Positions 47,607 to 55,867 of a stretch of DNA of 64,000 bases are shown here, one piece after another. The position numbers and the translations under genes were made by a program. This DNA is from JAOPZW01 sp963789015 (GTDB lineage Bacteria; Actinomycetota; Thermoleophilia; Solirubrobacterales; Solirubrobacteraceae): the NCBI GenBank assembly GCA_963789015.1, contig CAWBIU010000001.1, positions 248,001 to 312,000 on the forward strand, read 5' to 3'. Within the stretch, counting starts at the first letter, position 1. Each line of letters begins with the position of its first letter. Below the pieces are notes generated by a model, which was not told where the DNA came from, made no database searches, and was given only the letters and a program-made list of their open reading frames with translations.

Positions 47607-49863
47607 ATGAACGTGCGCGTCAGCAGACGGCCCGCGACGCTCCGCACCCCGGATCGCACGCGCGGCCTGGCGCTCTCGGGCGCCGCCGGGACGACGCTCG
47701 TCCTCGCCGTGGTGATGGGCGTCGCCGGCCTGCTGGCGTGGCACTACGTCTCACGCGTGACCGAGTGGCGGGTCATGACCGACGAGATGCTCTACGCGAA
47801 GATCGCGCTGGGCATGGCCGACAACGGCAGCCTCGCGCCGCAGGTGCACGGCGAGGGCGTGGGCGTCTACAGCGTGCTCTACCCGCTGCTGATCGCGCCG
47901 TTCGTCGGGGCGATGGACATGCCGACCGCGTTCCGCGCGATCCACGTCGCTCAACGTCGTGCTCATGACGAGCACGGCGATCCCCGCGTACCTGCTCGCG
48001 CGCGAGGTCACCTCGTGGCGGCCGGGCGCGTGGATCGCCGCCGCGCTGTCCGTGCTCGTGCCCTGGATGGCGCAGTCGATGTCGGTGATGACCGAGGTCG
48101 TCGCCTACCCGGTGTTCGCGTGGGCGGCCTACGCGATGACGCGCGCCATCGCCCGGCCCTCGCTCCGGGGCGACGTGCTCGCCCTCGTGGCCGTCGGCGT
48201 CGGCGTCCTCGCGCGCACGCAGTTCGTCGTGCTCGCGCTGGCCCTGCCCGTCGCGGCGGTCCTCCACGAGGCGCTGCTGCGCTACCCGGACTCGGGCGGG
48301 TGGCGGCGCGCGCCGGCGACCCTGTGGGCCGGGATCCGCGCGGCGGCGGCCGCGCACCGTCTGATCGTCGTCTGCGCGGTGGTCGGCCTGCTCCTCGTGG
48401 CCGTGGGCGGCGCCGACGTGCTGCTCGGCAACTACTCGACGACGGTCGAGAAGGGCAGCGTGCTGCCCGCCGGCATCGTCGGCGCGGCCTTCGACCACAT
48501 CGCCTTCGTGGCCGTCGGCCTCGGCGTCCTGCCGCTGCTCTTCGCGATCGCCTTCGCGCTCTCCACGCTCGGGCGGCGCGTCGACGCGCACGCGCACGCG
48601 CTCGCAGCGGTCTTCGTCGTCGTCGTCCCCGCGCTGACCCTCGCGGTCGCCTCCTTCGACCAGCGCTTCAACGCCGGCAGCGCCCAGGAGCGCTACCTCT
48701 TCTATCTCTGCCCGCTGATCATGGCCGCCGCCGTCGGATGGTTCGCACGCGGCGCGCCGGGGCGGGTGGCGACGGGGCTGGCCGCGGTGATCACGACCGG
48801 GATCGTGCTCTCCGAGCACTACGAGCCGCAGCCGTTCGCCTCGTTCGCGTCGCCCAACCGGCACATGTTCTCCCTCTTCGAGGGCCGCGCCTATCAGGTG
48901 ACCTCGAAGATCGGGCTGGGCGACGTGGGTCCGACGCCGTTCATCGTCATCGCGTCCCTCGCCGGCGCGGCGATCGCCTACGTCCTGCTGCGCCGGGGCC
49001 GCGACCGGCTCGCGCTCGGCGCGTTCGGGGCCGTCATCGGCGTCTTCCTCGCGGCGCAGCTCGTCTACGTCATGCCGCGCGTCGCGATCCTCCACAACAG
49101 CGTCGCGGCAGATCTCTTCGGCGCGCGCTCGAACGCCGAGCGCGACTGGATCGACCGGACCGGCGGCGGCGACGTCGCCGCCGTCCAGGGCGTGCTCAAC
49201 TCGCGCGACGGCCAGCCGTACTTCAACACCTTCGCCGACGGCGCCACGTGGTGGGACGTCGAGTTCTGGAACAAGGACGTCGACCGCGTCTTCGGCCTGC
49301 GCGACCGCGACGACCTGACGCTCGGGCCGGTGCAGCCGATCACCCTGGACTTCGCCTCGGGCGCCATGGGGACGACGAGCGCCGAGCGCCCGTCGCGGCT
49401 CGTCGTGGCCACGAGCGACGTCCGCTTCGCCCCCGAGTCCCGCGGCACGCCGCTGCGGCGCGGCGACATGACGCTCTACGACACGCCGCGGCCGTACCGT
49501 GCCGACTGGGCGACCCGCGGGCTGGACGACTACGGCTGGACCCCGCCCGGCGCCGGCGCCGCGCTGCGCATCTACGCCCGTCGCGACGCTCCCGCCGAGA
49601 TGCGCAGCATGCGCGTGCTGCTGACGCGGCCCGACCCGGAGAAGCCGGCGCCGCGCTACTCGATCGAGGGCGGCGGCGTGAGCCGCAGCGGGAGCCTGCG
49701 GCGCGACGCCGACGTGCGCTTCGACGTCTGCGTGCCGGCCGGCGGCCACACCGACATGACCCTCAACGCCGATCGCCGCACGCGGCTCGGCGAGGACCGC
49801 TTCGTGGGCTACCGGGTGTTCCTCATCTCCAGCCGGTCCACGGGCCGCCCCTGCCGGCGGTAG
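47607..49863 (+). CDS. Polytopic membrane protein, probable GT-C glycosyltransferase (frameshifted as written)
   Basis: About 752 residues from ATG 47607. After one membrane segment comes the loop SRVTEWRVMTDEMLYAKIAL, where an acidic pair (DE) after the first helix is typical of GT-C enzymes using polyprenyl-phosphate sugars. Ten or more hydrophobic segments follow (LPAYLLAREV-type loops, VLALALPVAAVLHEALL, YLFYLCPLIMAAAVGW). The last 250 residues are soluble and beta-rich (GGGDVAAVQGVLNSRDGQPY onward). The frame breaks at 47949, before LMTSTAIPAYLLAREV. It is divergent from the methyltransferase operon and followed 10 bases later by a second large membrane protein. Confidence 0.7.
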
Positions 49864-49873
49864 GGGGGCGGCG

Positions 49874-52273
49874 GTGACCTCGCTCCTCGCCTGGATCTGG
49901 CTGCCGGCGGTCCTGCTGGCCGTGGGCACCGGGCTCGGGCTGCTGTGCGAGGCGATCACCCGCGTCCGCCTGCCCGGCGCGATCGTCGCGGCGGTCGGGA
50001 TGTGCGCCGGGATCCTGATCGTCACCGTCGCCTACGAGCTGCACGCGACCTCGGCGGTGGTCACGCCGCTGCTCGTCGTGCTCGCGCTCGTCGGCGTCGT
50101 CCTGCGGCGCGACGGACTGGCGGCGCGCCTGCGTCCCGGCCCCGCGGGGCTCGCCGCGCTCGGCGCCTACGGCCTGTACCTCGCGCCCGTCGTGCTCAGC
50201 GGCTCGTGGACATGGGAGGGCTACAACTACACGAACGACCCCGCGAACACGCTGACGACGACGTGGTGGATCCTCGGCCACGGCGCGACGGTTCCGCCCG
50301 CGGGAGTGTCGACGACGCTCAACGTCGCCGGCTCGCTCGTCGACCAGGGCTACCCGATCGCCCCGCACCTGTTCATGGGCAGCATCGCGCCGCTCGCGGG
50401 GATCGGGCTCGTCGCCGCCTACCAGCCCTTCATCGCCTTCGTGGCCGCGCTAGCGGCGGCGGCGTTCACCCAGATCGCGCGCGCCGCCGGCGTGCGGCCG
50501 TGGGCCGCGGCGGCCGTCGGGCTGTTCGCGACGGGCGCGAACCTGATGTACGTCTACGGCTCGCTCGGGGGCCTGAAGGAGCTCATGACCGTGGCCGCGC
50601 TGGCCACGGCCACGGCGATCGCCTGCCAGGTGCCGGCGCGCGACTGGACGTACGGGCTCGTCGCGGTGTTCGTCGTCGCGCTCGCGGCGATCGTCCCGAC
50701 GCTGAGCACCGGCGGGATCGCCTACGCCGGGCTGCTGGCCATCGTCCCCTTCTCGCTCGCCGTCGTCGCCCACGCGCGCGAGCCGCGCGAGCGCCGCCGC
50801 CGGCTGCTCCGGGTGCTCGGCCAGGCCGCGTTCGGCGCGGTCTGCTTCCTCGCCCTGACGGCGTTCACGCTGGCCGACGCGGTGCGCTTCGGGTCGACCG
50901 TCGAGACCGAGCTCAGCGGGACCCAGCTCGGCCAGCTCCTGCGCCCGCTGCCGCTCGGCCAGATCGGCGGCATCTGGTGGGCCGACGACTGGCGGCTGCC
51001 CGTCGGCGCGGGCGCGACGTGGACGCTCAACCTCGTCCTGCTCGTGCTCGTCTTCGTCGCCGCCGCGCTCGCCGTCGTCCTGCTCCTGCGCCGCCGCCGC
51101 GCGCCGGTGCTCGCCGGTCTGTTCGCGGTCGTCGCGGCGATCGCGGTCATCGGCCCGCAGACGTCGCCGTACGGCGAGTCGAAGCTGCTCGTGATCGCGA
51201 CCCCGTTCGTGCTGCTGATGGCGGGCATCGGGCTCGGACTGCTCGGCGCGCGCCTGCGGGTCGCGGGCCTCGTCGCCGCCGTGGCGATCGCCGGCGGGGT
51301 CCTCTACACGGACGCGATCGCCTACCGCACCGTCCGCCTCGCGCCGATCGAGCGCATGGAGGCGATGCAGGACATGGCGGAGGCGTCGCGCGGCATGGGC
51401 CTCGTCCTGCACCACGACAACGACGAGTGGTCGAAGTACTTCTATCGCGACAGCCGCGTCCAGAGCCCGGGCGAGATCTGGTGGGGCGTGAAGCCGTGGG
51501 ACCTGCGCTCGGGCTTCGCCCAGGTCAACCAGTTCTACGACCTCGACACGCTCAAGCTGAGCTACGTGTCGGGCTTCCGGGCGATCGTCACACGCAACTC
51601 GCCCGACGGCAGCCGCCCGCCGGCGAGCTTCCGCCCGGCGCACCGCAACGCCTTCTACCAGCTGTGGGTGCGCGACCCGCGGACGACGGTCGTCAGCCAC
51701 ATGCCGCTGCAGGGCGCGTTCAGCGCGCAGGCCGAGCCGCGCTGCGCGGCCGTCCGGCGCTTCGCCCGGCGCCAGGCGCGCCCGGGCGACGAGCTCGTCG
51801 CCGCCCGCTCGGGCACCAACGTCGTGATGACGCCGCTGGCCAACGGCCTGGCCGCGAGCTGGCACCCCTCACCCGAGCTGCGCGGCGCGATCGTCCCGTT
51901 CGGGCCGGGGCGCGCCGAGACGGCGCGCGAGATGGCCGGCGGGCGCTACCGCGTCTGGTTGCAGGGCAGCAGCGGCCGCCCCGTGTACGCGCGGATCGAC
52001 GGGCGCCGGATCGGCGCGATGCAGCAGGTGAACACCACGGCGCAGTGGACCGACGTCGGCGAGGTGACGCTGCCCGCGGGCCGTCACCGGCTCGAGATCG
52101 TCCGTCCCGGCGGGTCGCTCGCGCCCGGTGACGCCTACGGCGGGCAGATCGGGCCGCTCGCGCTGCAGCCGGCCCGGCCCGAGCGCCTGATCCGCGTGGC
52201 GCCGGGCGACGCCGATCGCCTCTGCGGCCGGCCGCTGGACTGGATCGAGGTCGTGCGGCGCGGCGCCGCCTAG
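49874..52273 (+). CDS. Large polytopic membrane protein with C-terminal carbohydrate-binding-like domain
   Basis: 799 residues. Twelve or more hydrophobic segments in the first 500 residues (WLPAVLLAVGTGLGLLCEAI, LGLYLAP-type turns, AAAVGLFATGANLMYVYGSL). The luminal loop SWTWEGYNYTNDPANTLTTT carries aromatic and acidic residues. The last 280 residues are soluble; GGRYRVWLQGSSGRPVYARI and LPAGRHRLEIVRPGG resemble a beta-sandwich sugar-binding module. No enzyme family can be named with confidence; a GT-C-like enzyme or a surface-glycan flippase/polymerase are options. It follows the previous membrane protein closely, so the two are likely one transcription unit. Confidence 0.6.
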   Translation: MTSLLAWIWLPAVLLAVGTGLGLLCEAITRVRLPGAIVAAVGMCAGILIVTVAYELHATSAVVTPLLVVLALVGVVLRRDGLAARLRPGPAGLAALGAYGLYLAPVVLSGSWTWEGYNYTNDPANTLTTTWWILGHGATVPPAGVSTTLNVAGSLVDQGYPIAPHLFMGSIAPLAGIGLVAAYQPFIAFVAALAAAAFTQIARAAGVRPWAAAAVGLFATGANLMYVYGSLGGLKELMTVAALATATAIACQVPARDWTYGLVAVFVVALAAIVPTLSTGGIAYAGLLAIVPFSLAVVAHAREPRERRRRLLRVLGQAAFGAVCFLALTAFTLADAVRFGSTVETELSGTQLGQLLRPLPLGQIGGIWWADDWRLPVGAGATWTLNLVLLVLVFVAAALAVVLLLRRRRAPVLAGLFAVVAAIAVIGPQTSPYGESKLLVIATPFVLLMAGIGLGLLGARLRVAGLVAAVAIAGGVLYTDAIAYRTVRLAPIERMEAMQDMAEASRGMGLVLHHDNDEWSKYFYRDSRVQSPGEIWWGVKPWDLRSGFAQVNQFYDLDTLKLSYVSGFRAIVTRNSPDGSRPPASFRPAHRNAFYQLWVRDPRTTVVSHMPLQGAFSAQAEPRCAAVRRFARRQARPGDELVAARSGTNVVMTPLANGLAASWHPSPELRGAIVPFGPGRAETAREMAGGRYRVWLQGSSGRPVYARIDGRRIGAMQQVNTTAQWTDVGEVTLPAGRHRLEIVRPGGSLAPGDAYGGQIGPLALQPARPERLIRVAPGDADRLCGRPLDWIEVVRRGAA

Positions 52274-52281
52274 GCAACGCT

Positions 52282-52300
52282 CGGCCCAGAATCGGGGCCG
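52282..52300 (+). terminator. Short GC hairpin after the membrane-protein gene
   Basis: CGGCCC (52282-52287) and GGGCCG (52295-52300) pair around a 7-base loop, nine bases after the stop codon. There is no T-run. A -10-like TACACT follows at 52309-52314, before the next gene, so this may separate two transcription units. Confidence 0.35.
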
Positions 52301-52381
52301 GTCGTCGCTACACTGCGCAACCTCGCCGCGTGGCAGACGTTGTCATGGGTGAGCGCGCTGGATGCGCGCCGGTCTTTCCAC

Positions 52382-53134
52382 ATGCGCTGCCTGGCCATCA
52401 TCCCTGCGTACAACGAGGCGGCGTCCATCGCGGACGTCGTCGCATCGCTGCGCCGGCATGCGCCGCGCTTCGATCCGCTCGTCGTCGACGACGGCTCGAC
52501 CGACCACACCGCGACGGTCGCGCGCTCGGCGGGCGCCCGCGTCGTCCGCCATCCGTTCAACCTCGGGATCGGCGGTGCCGTGCAGTCGGGCTACCGCTTC
52601 GCCCAGGAGCACGAGTACGACATCGCCGTCCAGGTCGACGGCGACGGCCAGCACGACCCGCGCCACCTCGACGAGTTCGTCGAGTACCTGCGCCAGAACC
52701 CGCAGATCGACATGGTCACCGGGTCGCGCTTCCTCGACACCGACGGCGAGGGCTACCGCTCGTCGGCCTCGAGGCGGATCGGAATCCGCATCTTCTCGAC
52801 GATCCTGTCGACGATCACGCGCCGGCGCGTGACCGATCCGACGTCGGGCTTCCGCATGACGACGCGCCGCGGGATCTGCCTGTTCGCGAACGACTACCCG
52901 CACGACTACCCCGAGGTCGAGGCCGTCCTCATGGTCCACGCGCACCGGCTCGAGAGCGCCGAGCTGCCCGTGCGGATGCGCCCGCGCACCGGCGGCGAGT
53001 CGTCGATCGGCTCGACGCAGTCGGTCTACTACATGATCAAGGTGCTGCTGGCGATCTTCGTCGGGATGTTCCGCTCGCGCCCGGTCCCCGAGCCCGGCCA
53101 GCCCGCCGCCGTCTCCGCGGAGCACGCCCTGTAG
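52382..53134 (+). CDS. Family 2 glycosyltransferase, DPM1/polyprenyl-phosphate type
   Basis: 250 residues from ATG 52382. MRCLAIIPAYNEAASIADVV, VVDDGSTDHTATVARSAGA, FNLGIGGAVQSGYRFAQEHE, VQVDGDGQHDPRHLDEFV (the metal-binding DGDGQ) and MVTGSRFLD are the DPM1-like signatures; there is no C-terminal membrane pair. Such enzymes move a sugar from a nucleotide donor to polyprenyl phosphate, making the donor for GT-C enzymes like those encoded upstream. The DUF2304 gene starts two bases after its stop and probably supplies the membrane anchor. Confidence 0.92.
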   Translation: MRCLAIIPAYNEAASIADVVASLRRHAPRFDPLVVDDGSTDHTATVARSAGARVVRHPFNLGIGGAVQSGYRFAQEHEYDIAVQVDGDGQHDPRHLDEFVEYLRQNPQIDMVTGSRFLDTDGEGYRSSASRRIGIRIFSTILSTITRRRVTDPTSGFRMTTRRGICLFANDYPHDYPEVEAVLMVHAHRLESAELPVRMRPRTGGESSIGSTQSVYYMIKVLLAIFVGMFRSRPVPEPGQPAAVSAEHAL

Positions 53135-53136
53135 CC

Positions 53137-53544
53137 ATGTCGATGCAGCTGAAGATCCAGGTCGTCTCGATCGCCGTGACCGCCGGCCTGTTCGGCGTGA
53201 TCTTCGAGCTCCTGCGGCGCAAGCGCCTGATGGAGCGCTACGCGCTGCTGTGGCTGTTCGCCTCGGCCACGCTGCTCGCGCTGGCCGTCTGGAAGGGCCT
53301 GCTCGAGACGATCGCCGCCGCGATCGGCATCTACTACGCGCCGTCGGCGCTGTTCGTCATCGCCTTCGGCTTCATCCTCATCCTGCTGCTGCACTTCTCG
53401 CTCGTCATCTCGCGTCTGGCCGATCAGAACAAGATCCTGGCCCAGCGCCTCGGGCTCATGCAGCAGCGTCTCGACGAGCGCGAGCTCCAGGAGGCCGCCG
53501 CGCGCGCCGAGGACGAGGAGCGCGAGCGCGTCGGCTCGCGCTAG
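53137..53544 (+). CDS. DUF2304 membrane protein
   Basis: 135 residues from ATG 53137. Three hydrophobic segments (IQVVSIAVTAGLFGVIFELL, YALLWLFASATLLALAVW, ALFVIAFGFILILLLHFSLV) with LLRRKRLMERYALLW between the first two, then a coiled charged tail (RLADQNKILAQRLGLMQQRL). DUF2304 proteins regularly follow DPM1-like glycosyltransferases, and a role as membrane partner is likely. It ends just before the IS110-family element. Confidence 0.9.
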   Translation: MSMQLKIQVVSIAVTAGLFGVIFELLRRKRLMERYALLWLFASATLLALAVWKGLLETIAAAIGIYYAPSALFVIAFGFILILLLHFSLVISRLADQNKILAQRLGLMQQRLDERELQEAAARAEDEERERVGSR

Positions 53545-53588
53545 CCGCGCCTAGACGGTATGGGTCGGCGTCTGGCCGGCCGTTGAGA

Positions 53589-53653
53589 GTCGACGCTCCC
53601 GCGCTTCGTATGGCGCGGGCTGGTTACCGCATCGAAGGGTGAGGAGCGTCGAC
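53589..53653 (+). ncRNA. Nested hairpin leader of the IS110 transposase, possible guide-RNA region
   Basis: GTCGACGCTC (53589-53598) pairs perfectly with GAGCGTCGAC (53644-53653), enclosing a second hairpin CCGCGC/GCGCGG (53599-53604 with 53613-53618). The right arm overlaps the GAGGAG ribosome site and ends directly at GTG 53654. IS110-group elements encode a bridge RNA in the left non-coding end. The 109 bp available here is shorter than the described RNA of IS621, so this may be a variant, a truncated end, or only a translation-control hairpin. Confidence 0.4.
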
Positions 53654-54745
53654 GTGTCCGACGGTATCTGCTTTGCCGGGTTGGATGTTCATGCGCGCAA
53701 GACCGCGGTGGCCGCGGTCCAACTCGGGTCCGGAGAGGTGTTTCGGGCGCGGCTGGGTGGCGGGTCGGCTGAGGCGATCGGCTGGTTGCGGTCGCTGCCG
53801 GGGCCGGTGCGCGCGGTCTATGAGGCCGGCCCAAGCGGTTTCGGTCTGGCGCGCGCTGCGCGCGCGGCGGGGATCGAGGTGATGGTCTGCGCGCCCGGCG
53901 CGATCCCGCGCCAGCCGGGCGACCGGGTCAAGACCGACGCCCGCGACGCACTCAAACTGGCGCGGCTGCACGCGGCGGGGCAGCTGCGACCGGTCGTCGT
54001 GCCCGCGCTCGAGCTCGAGGCACTGCGCGACCTGGTCCGTGCCCGTGAGGACCTGCGCGGCGATCTGATGGCCGCGCGACACCGGATCAGCAAGCTGCTG
54101 CTGCGCCGCGGCCTGCTCTGGAGCGGACCGGGCGACACCTGGAGTCAGCGCCACCTTCGGTGGCTATCGAAGCTCAGCCTCGACGACGCGCTCGCCGACG
54201 TGGTGCTCGGCGAGTACCTGGGCTGTCACGAAGTGCTGCTCGCGCGCCGCGATCGCCTGGATGCGCTGATCGCCGAACAGGCCACCCGCCCGCCGTGGGC
54301 GGCGACGGTCGGGCGGCTGCGCTGTCTGCGCGGCGTGGACACCCTCACCGCGGTCGGGTTGGTCGCCGAGATCGGCGACATCACCGCCTTCGCGCATCCC
54401 AAACGACTGGCCAGCTACCTCGGCCTGGTGCCCTCCGAGCAGTCCACCGGCGAACGCCGCCGGCAGGGCACGATCACCAAGGCCGGCTCCAGCCACGCCC
54501 GCCGGCTACTCATCGAAGCGGCCTGGCACTACCGCCGACACCCAGCGATCTCGCCGGTCGTGCGTCGTCGCCAGGCCAACCAGCCGCCCGCCGCGATCGA
54601 CACCGCATGGCGCGCGCAGATGCGCCTGCACCGCCGCTGGGCGCACCTCGACGGCGCCCGAGCCAAGAAGCGCACCACCGTCGCGGTCGCCGTCGCACGC
54701 GAGCTGGCGTGCTTTGTCTGGGAGATCGCCCGCCAGCCCGACTGA
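53654..54745 (+). CDS. IS110-family transposase
   Basis: 363 residues from GTG 53654, chosen because GAGGAG lies seven bases upstream (GTG 53639 is also in frame). The RuvC-like DEDD domain shows FAGLDVHARKTAVA, VYEAGPSGFGL and VKTDARDALKLARL. The C-terminal Transposase_20 domain shows LRGVDTLTAVGLVAEIGDI, YLGLVPSEQSTGERRRQG, then SSHARRLLIEAAWHYRRHP, whose first serine is the expected nucleophile. It appears intact and may be active. Confidence 0.93.
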   Translation: MSDGICFAGLDVHARKTAVAAVQLGSGEVFRARLGGGSAEAIGWLRSLPGPVRAVYEAGPSGFGLARAARAAGIEVMVCAPGAIPRQPGDRVKTDARDALKLARLHAAGQLRPVVVPALELEALRDLVRAREDLRGDLMAARHRISKLLLRRGLLWSGPGDTWSQRHLRWLSKLSLDDALADVVLGEYLGCHEVLLARRDRLDALIAEQATRPPWAATVGRLRCLRGVDTLTAVGLVAEIGDITAFAHPKRLASYLGLVPSEQSTGERRRQGTITKAGSSHARRLLIEAAWHYRRHPAISPVVRRRQANQPPAAIDTAWRAQMRLHRRWAHLDGARAKKRTTVAVAVARELACFVWEIARQPD

Positions 54746-55024
54746 AAACCATGACAACCCGTTCGAGGCGGGGGTGGCGGCCGACGCGTGCCACCGGGAC
54801 CCGCGATGCGGCTATGAGCACCGGCCCGGCCGGCGCGCTCGATCCTAGACCGCGGCCCCGGCACGTCGCACAGCCCGTCATGAGGTAGCCAGCCCTCGCA
54901 TATCAGCCTGAAGTGCCCTCGCGCTTCGGCCGCCACCCGCACCCCGAACCACAGACAAACCGACCCCGCCCGCCACCCCCACGGGCCCATTCAACGCTGA
55001 GCGCTTGACAAACCCACGCCCATA
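54746..55024. other. 279-bp non-coding stretch downstream of the transposase
   Basis: No gene is supported on either strand. It should contain the right end of the insertion sequence and, if this element is of the IS1111 subgroup, its guide-RNA region. CATATCAGCC occurs at 54899-54908 and again at 55021-55030, the second copy overlapping the stop codon of the methyltransferase. Composition at 54930-54990 is C-rich on the plus strand. Confidence 0.45.
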
Positions 55025-55861
55025 TCAGCCGCGGGGCTTGCGCAGGCGCAGGTACACGACGCCCTGGGACCGGCCGGTCAGGTCGGGGAACTCGGGCGTG
55101 ACGTCGAAGTTGCCGGGCGCGCGCAGGCGCAGCGCCGTCCCGTACAGGTACGACCACGGCGCCCGCGCGTAGAAGCGCCGCCCGAGCTCCTCGTTGCGCT
55201 CGCGCGCGAACTCGCGGTGCTCGACCTCCCAGGGCAGGCTCAGCAGGCGCCGCTCGAGGTCCTCCGGGCTGTAGTTGCGCGCGAAGAAGACGCCGCCGTC
55301 GACCTCCTGGCTGGCCTCGCCGTAGACGCGATCCTGAACGAGGATGTCGCGCGTGCCCGGCGCGACGTCGGTCGTCAGGTGCAGCACGCCGCCGGGGCGC
55401 AGGACGCGGAAGAACTCGGCCATCGCCGCGCTGTCGCCGTCGCCGGGGATGTGCTCGACGACCGACACGCAGAGCACGTGGTCGAAGGACGCGTCGGGGT
55501 AGGCGAGCTTCGTCGCGTCCGCGACCTCGAGCGTCAGGTCGGGGTCGACGGCGCGCCACGCCTCGATCTCCCACTCGAACAGGTCCACGCCCGTCCAGCG
55601 CCCCTGCCCCTCGTGCTGCAGGAGGCTGGGCAGCAGCTTCGGGCTCGAGACGTCCAGGCAGTCGCCGTCGAAGGGCTCCTCGGCCACGCGGCCCATCTCG
55701 TAGTAGCGCCAGGGGTCCAGCGGGACGAGCGCGCGCTGCGCGGCCACGCGCGCGCCGGCCATGCCGTGGCCGGGCACGGTCAGCGCCCAGCGCGCCGCGA
55801 GGCGCAGGCTGTGGCGCCAGAGCCGGTCCCAGCCGGGCGTGGTCGCCGTCGCGCCGGCCAC
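55025..55861 (-). CDS. SAM-dependent methyltransferase
   Basis: 278 residues from GTG 55861. After an N-terminal helix region comes a degenerate motif I (DGDCLDVSSPKLLPSLL), then WTGVDLFEWEIEAWRAV, LTLEVADATKLAYPDASFDH, VLCVSVVEHIPGDGDSAAM and FFRVLRPGGVLHLTTDVAPG. The fold is class I (Methyltransf_11 type), but the usual GxGxG is replaced by DVSSPK, so cofactor binding may differ. It lies six bases after the C-methyltransferase gene, last of a four-gene operon, and its stop adjoins the region of the IS right end. Confidence 0.82.
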   Translation of the reverse strand: MAGATATTPGWDRLWRHSLRLAARWALTVPGHGMAGARVAAQRALVPLDPWRYYEMGRVAEEPFDGDCLDVSSPKLLPSLLQHEGQGRWTGVDLFEWEIEAWRAVDPDLTLEVADATKLAYPDASFDHVLCVSVVEHIPGDGDSAAMAEFFRVLRPGGVLHLTTDVAPGTRDILVQDRVYGEASQEVDGGVFFARNYSPEDLERRLLSLPWEVEHREFARERNEELGRRFYARAPWSYLYGTALRLRAPGNFDVTPEFPDLTGRSQGVVYLRLRKPRG

Positions 55862-55867
55862 GTCGCG

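Larger units (their letters stand above)
53560..54900 (+). mobile_element. IS110-family insertion sequence (ends approximate)
   Basis: A single DEDD transposase gene with non-coding flanks. IS110 elements usually lack terminal inverted repeats, and none could be seen, so both ends are estimates: the left end lies between the DUF2304 stop (53544) and the first hairpin (53589), the right end between the transposase stop (54745) and the methyltransferase stop at 55025. It splits the polysaccharide locus between a plus-strand and a minus-strand gene group. Confidence 0.7.

Noticed and set aside
53639..54888. Alternative frames inside the IS110 transposase as an accessory gene
   Set aside because: The overlapping frames lack starts, ribosome sites and domains, and IS110 elements normally carry a single gene.
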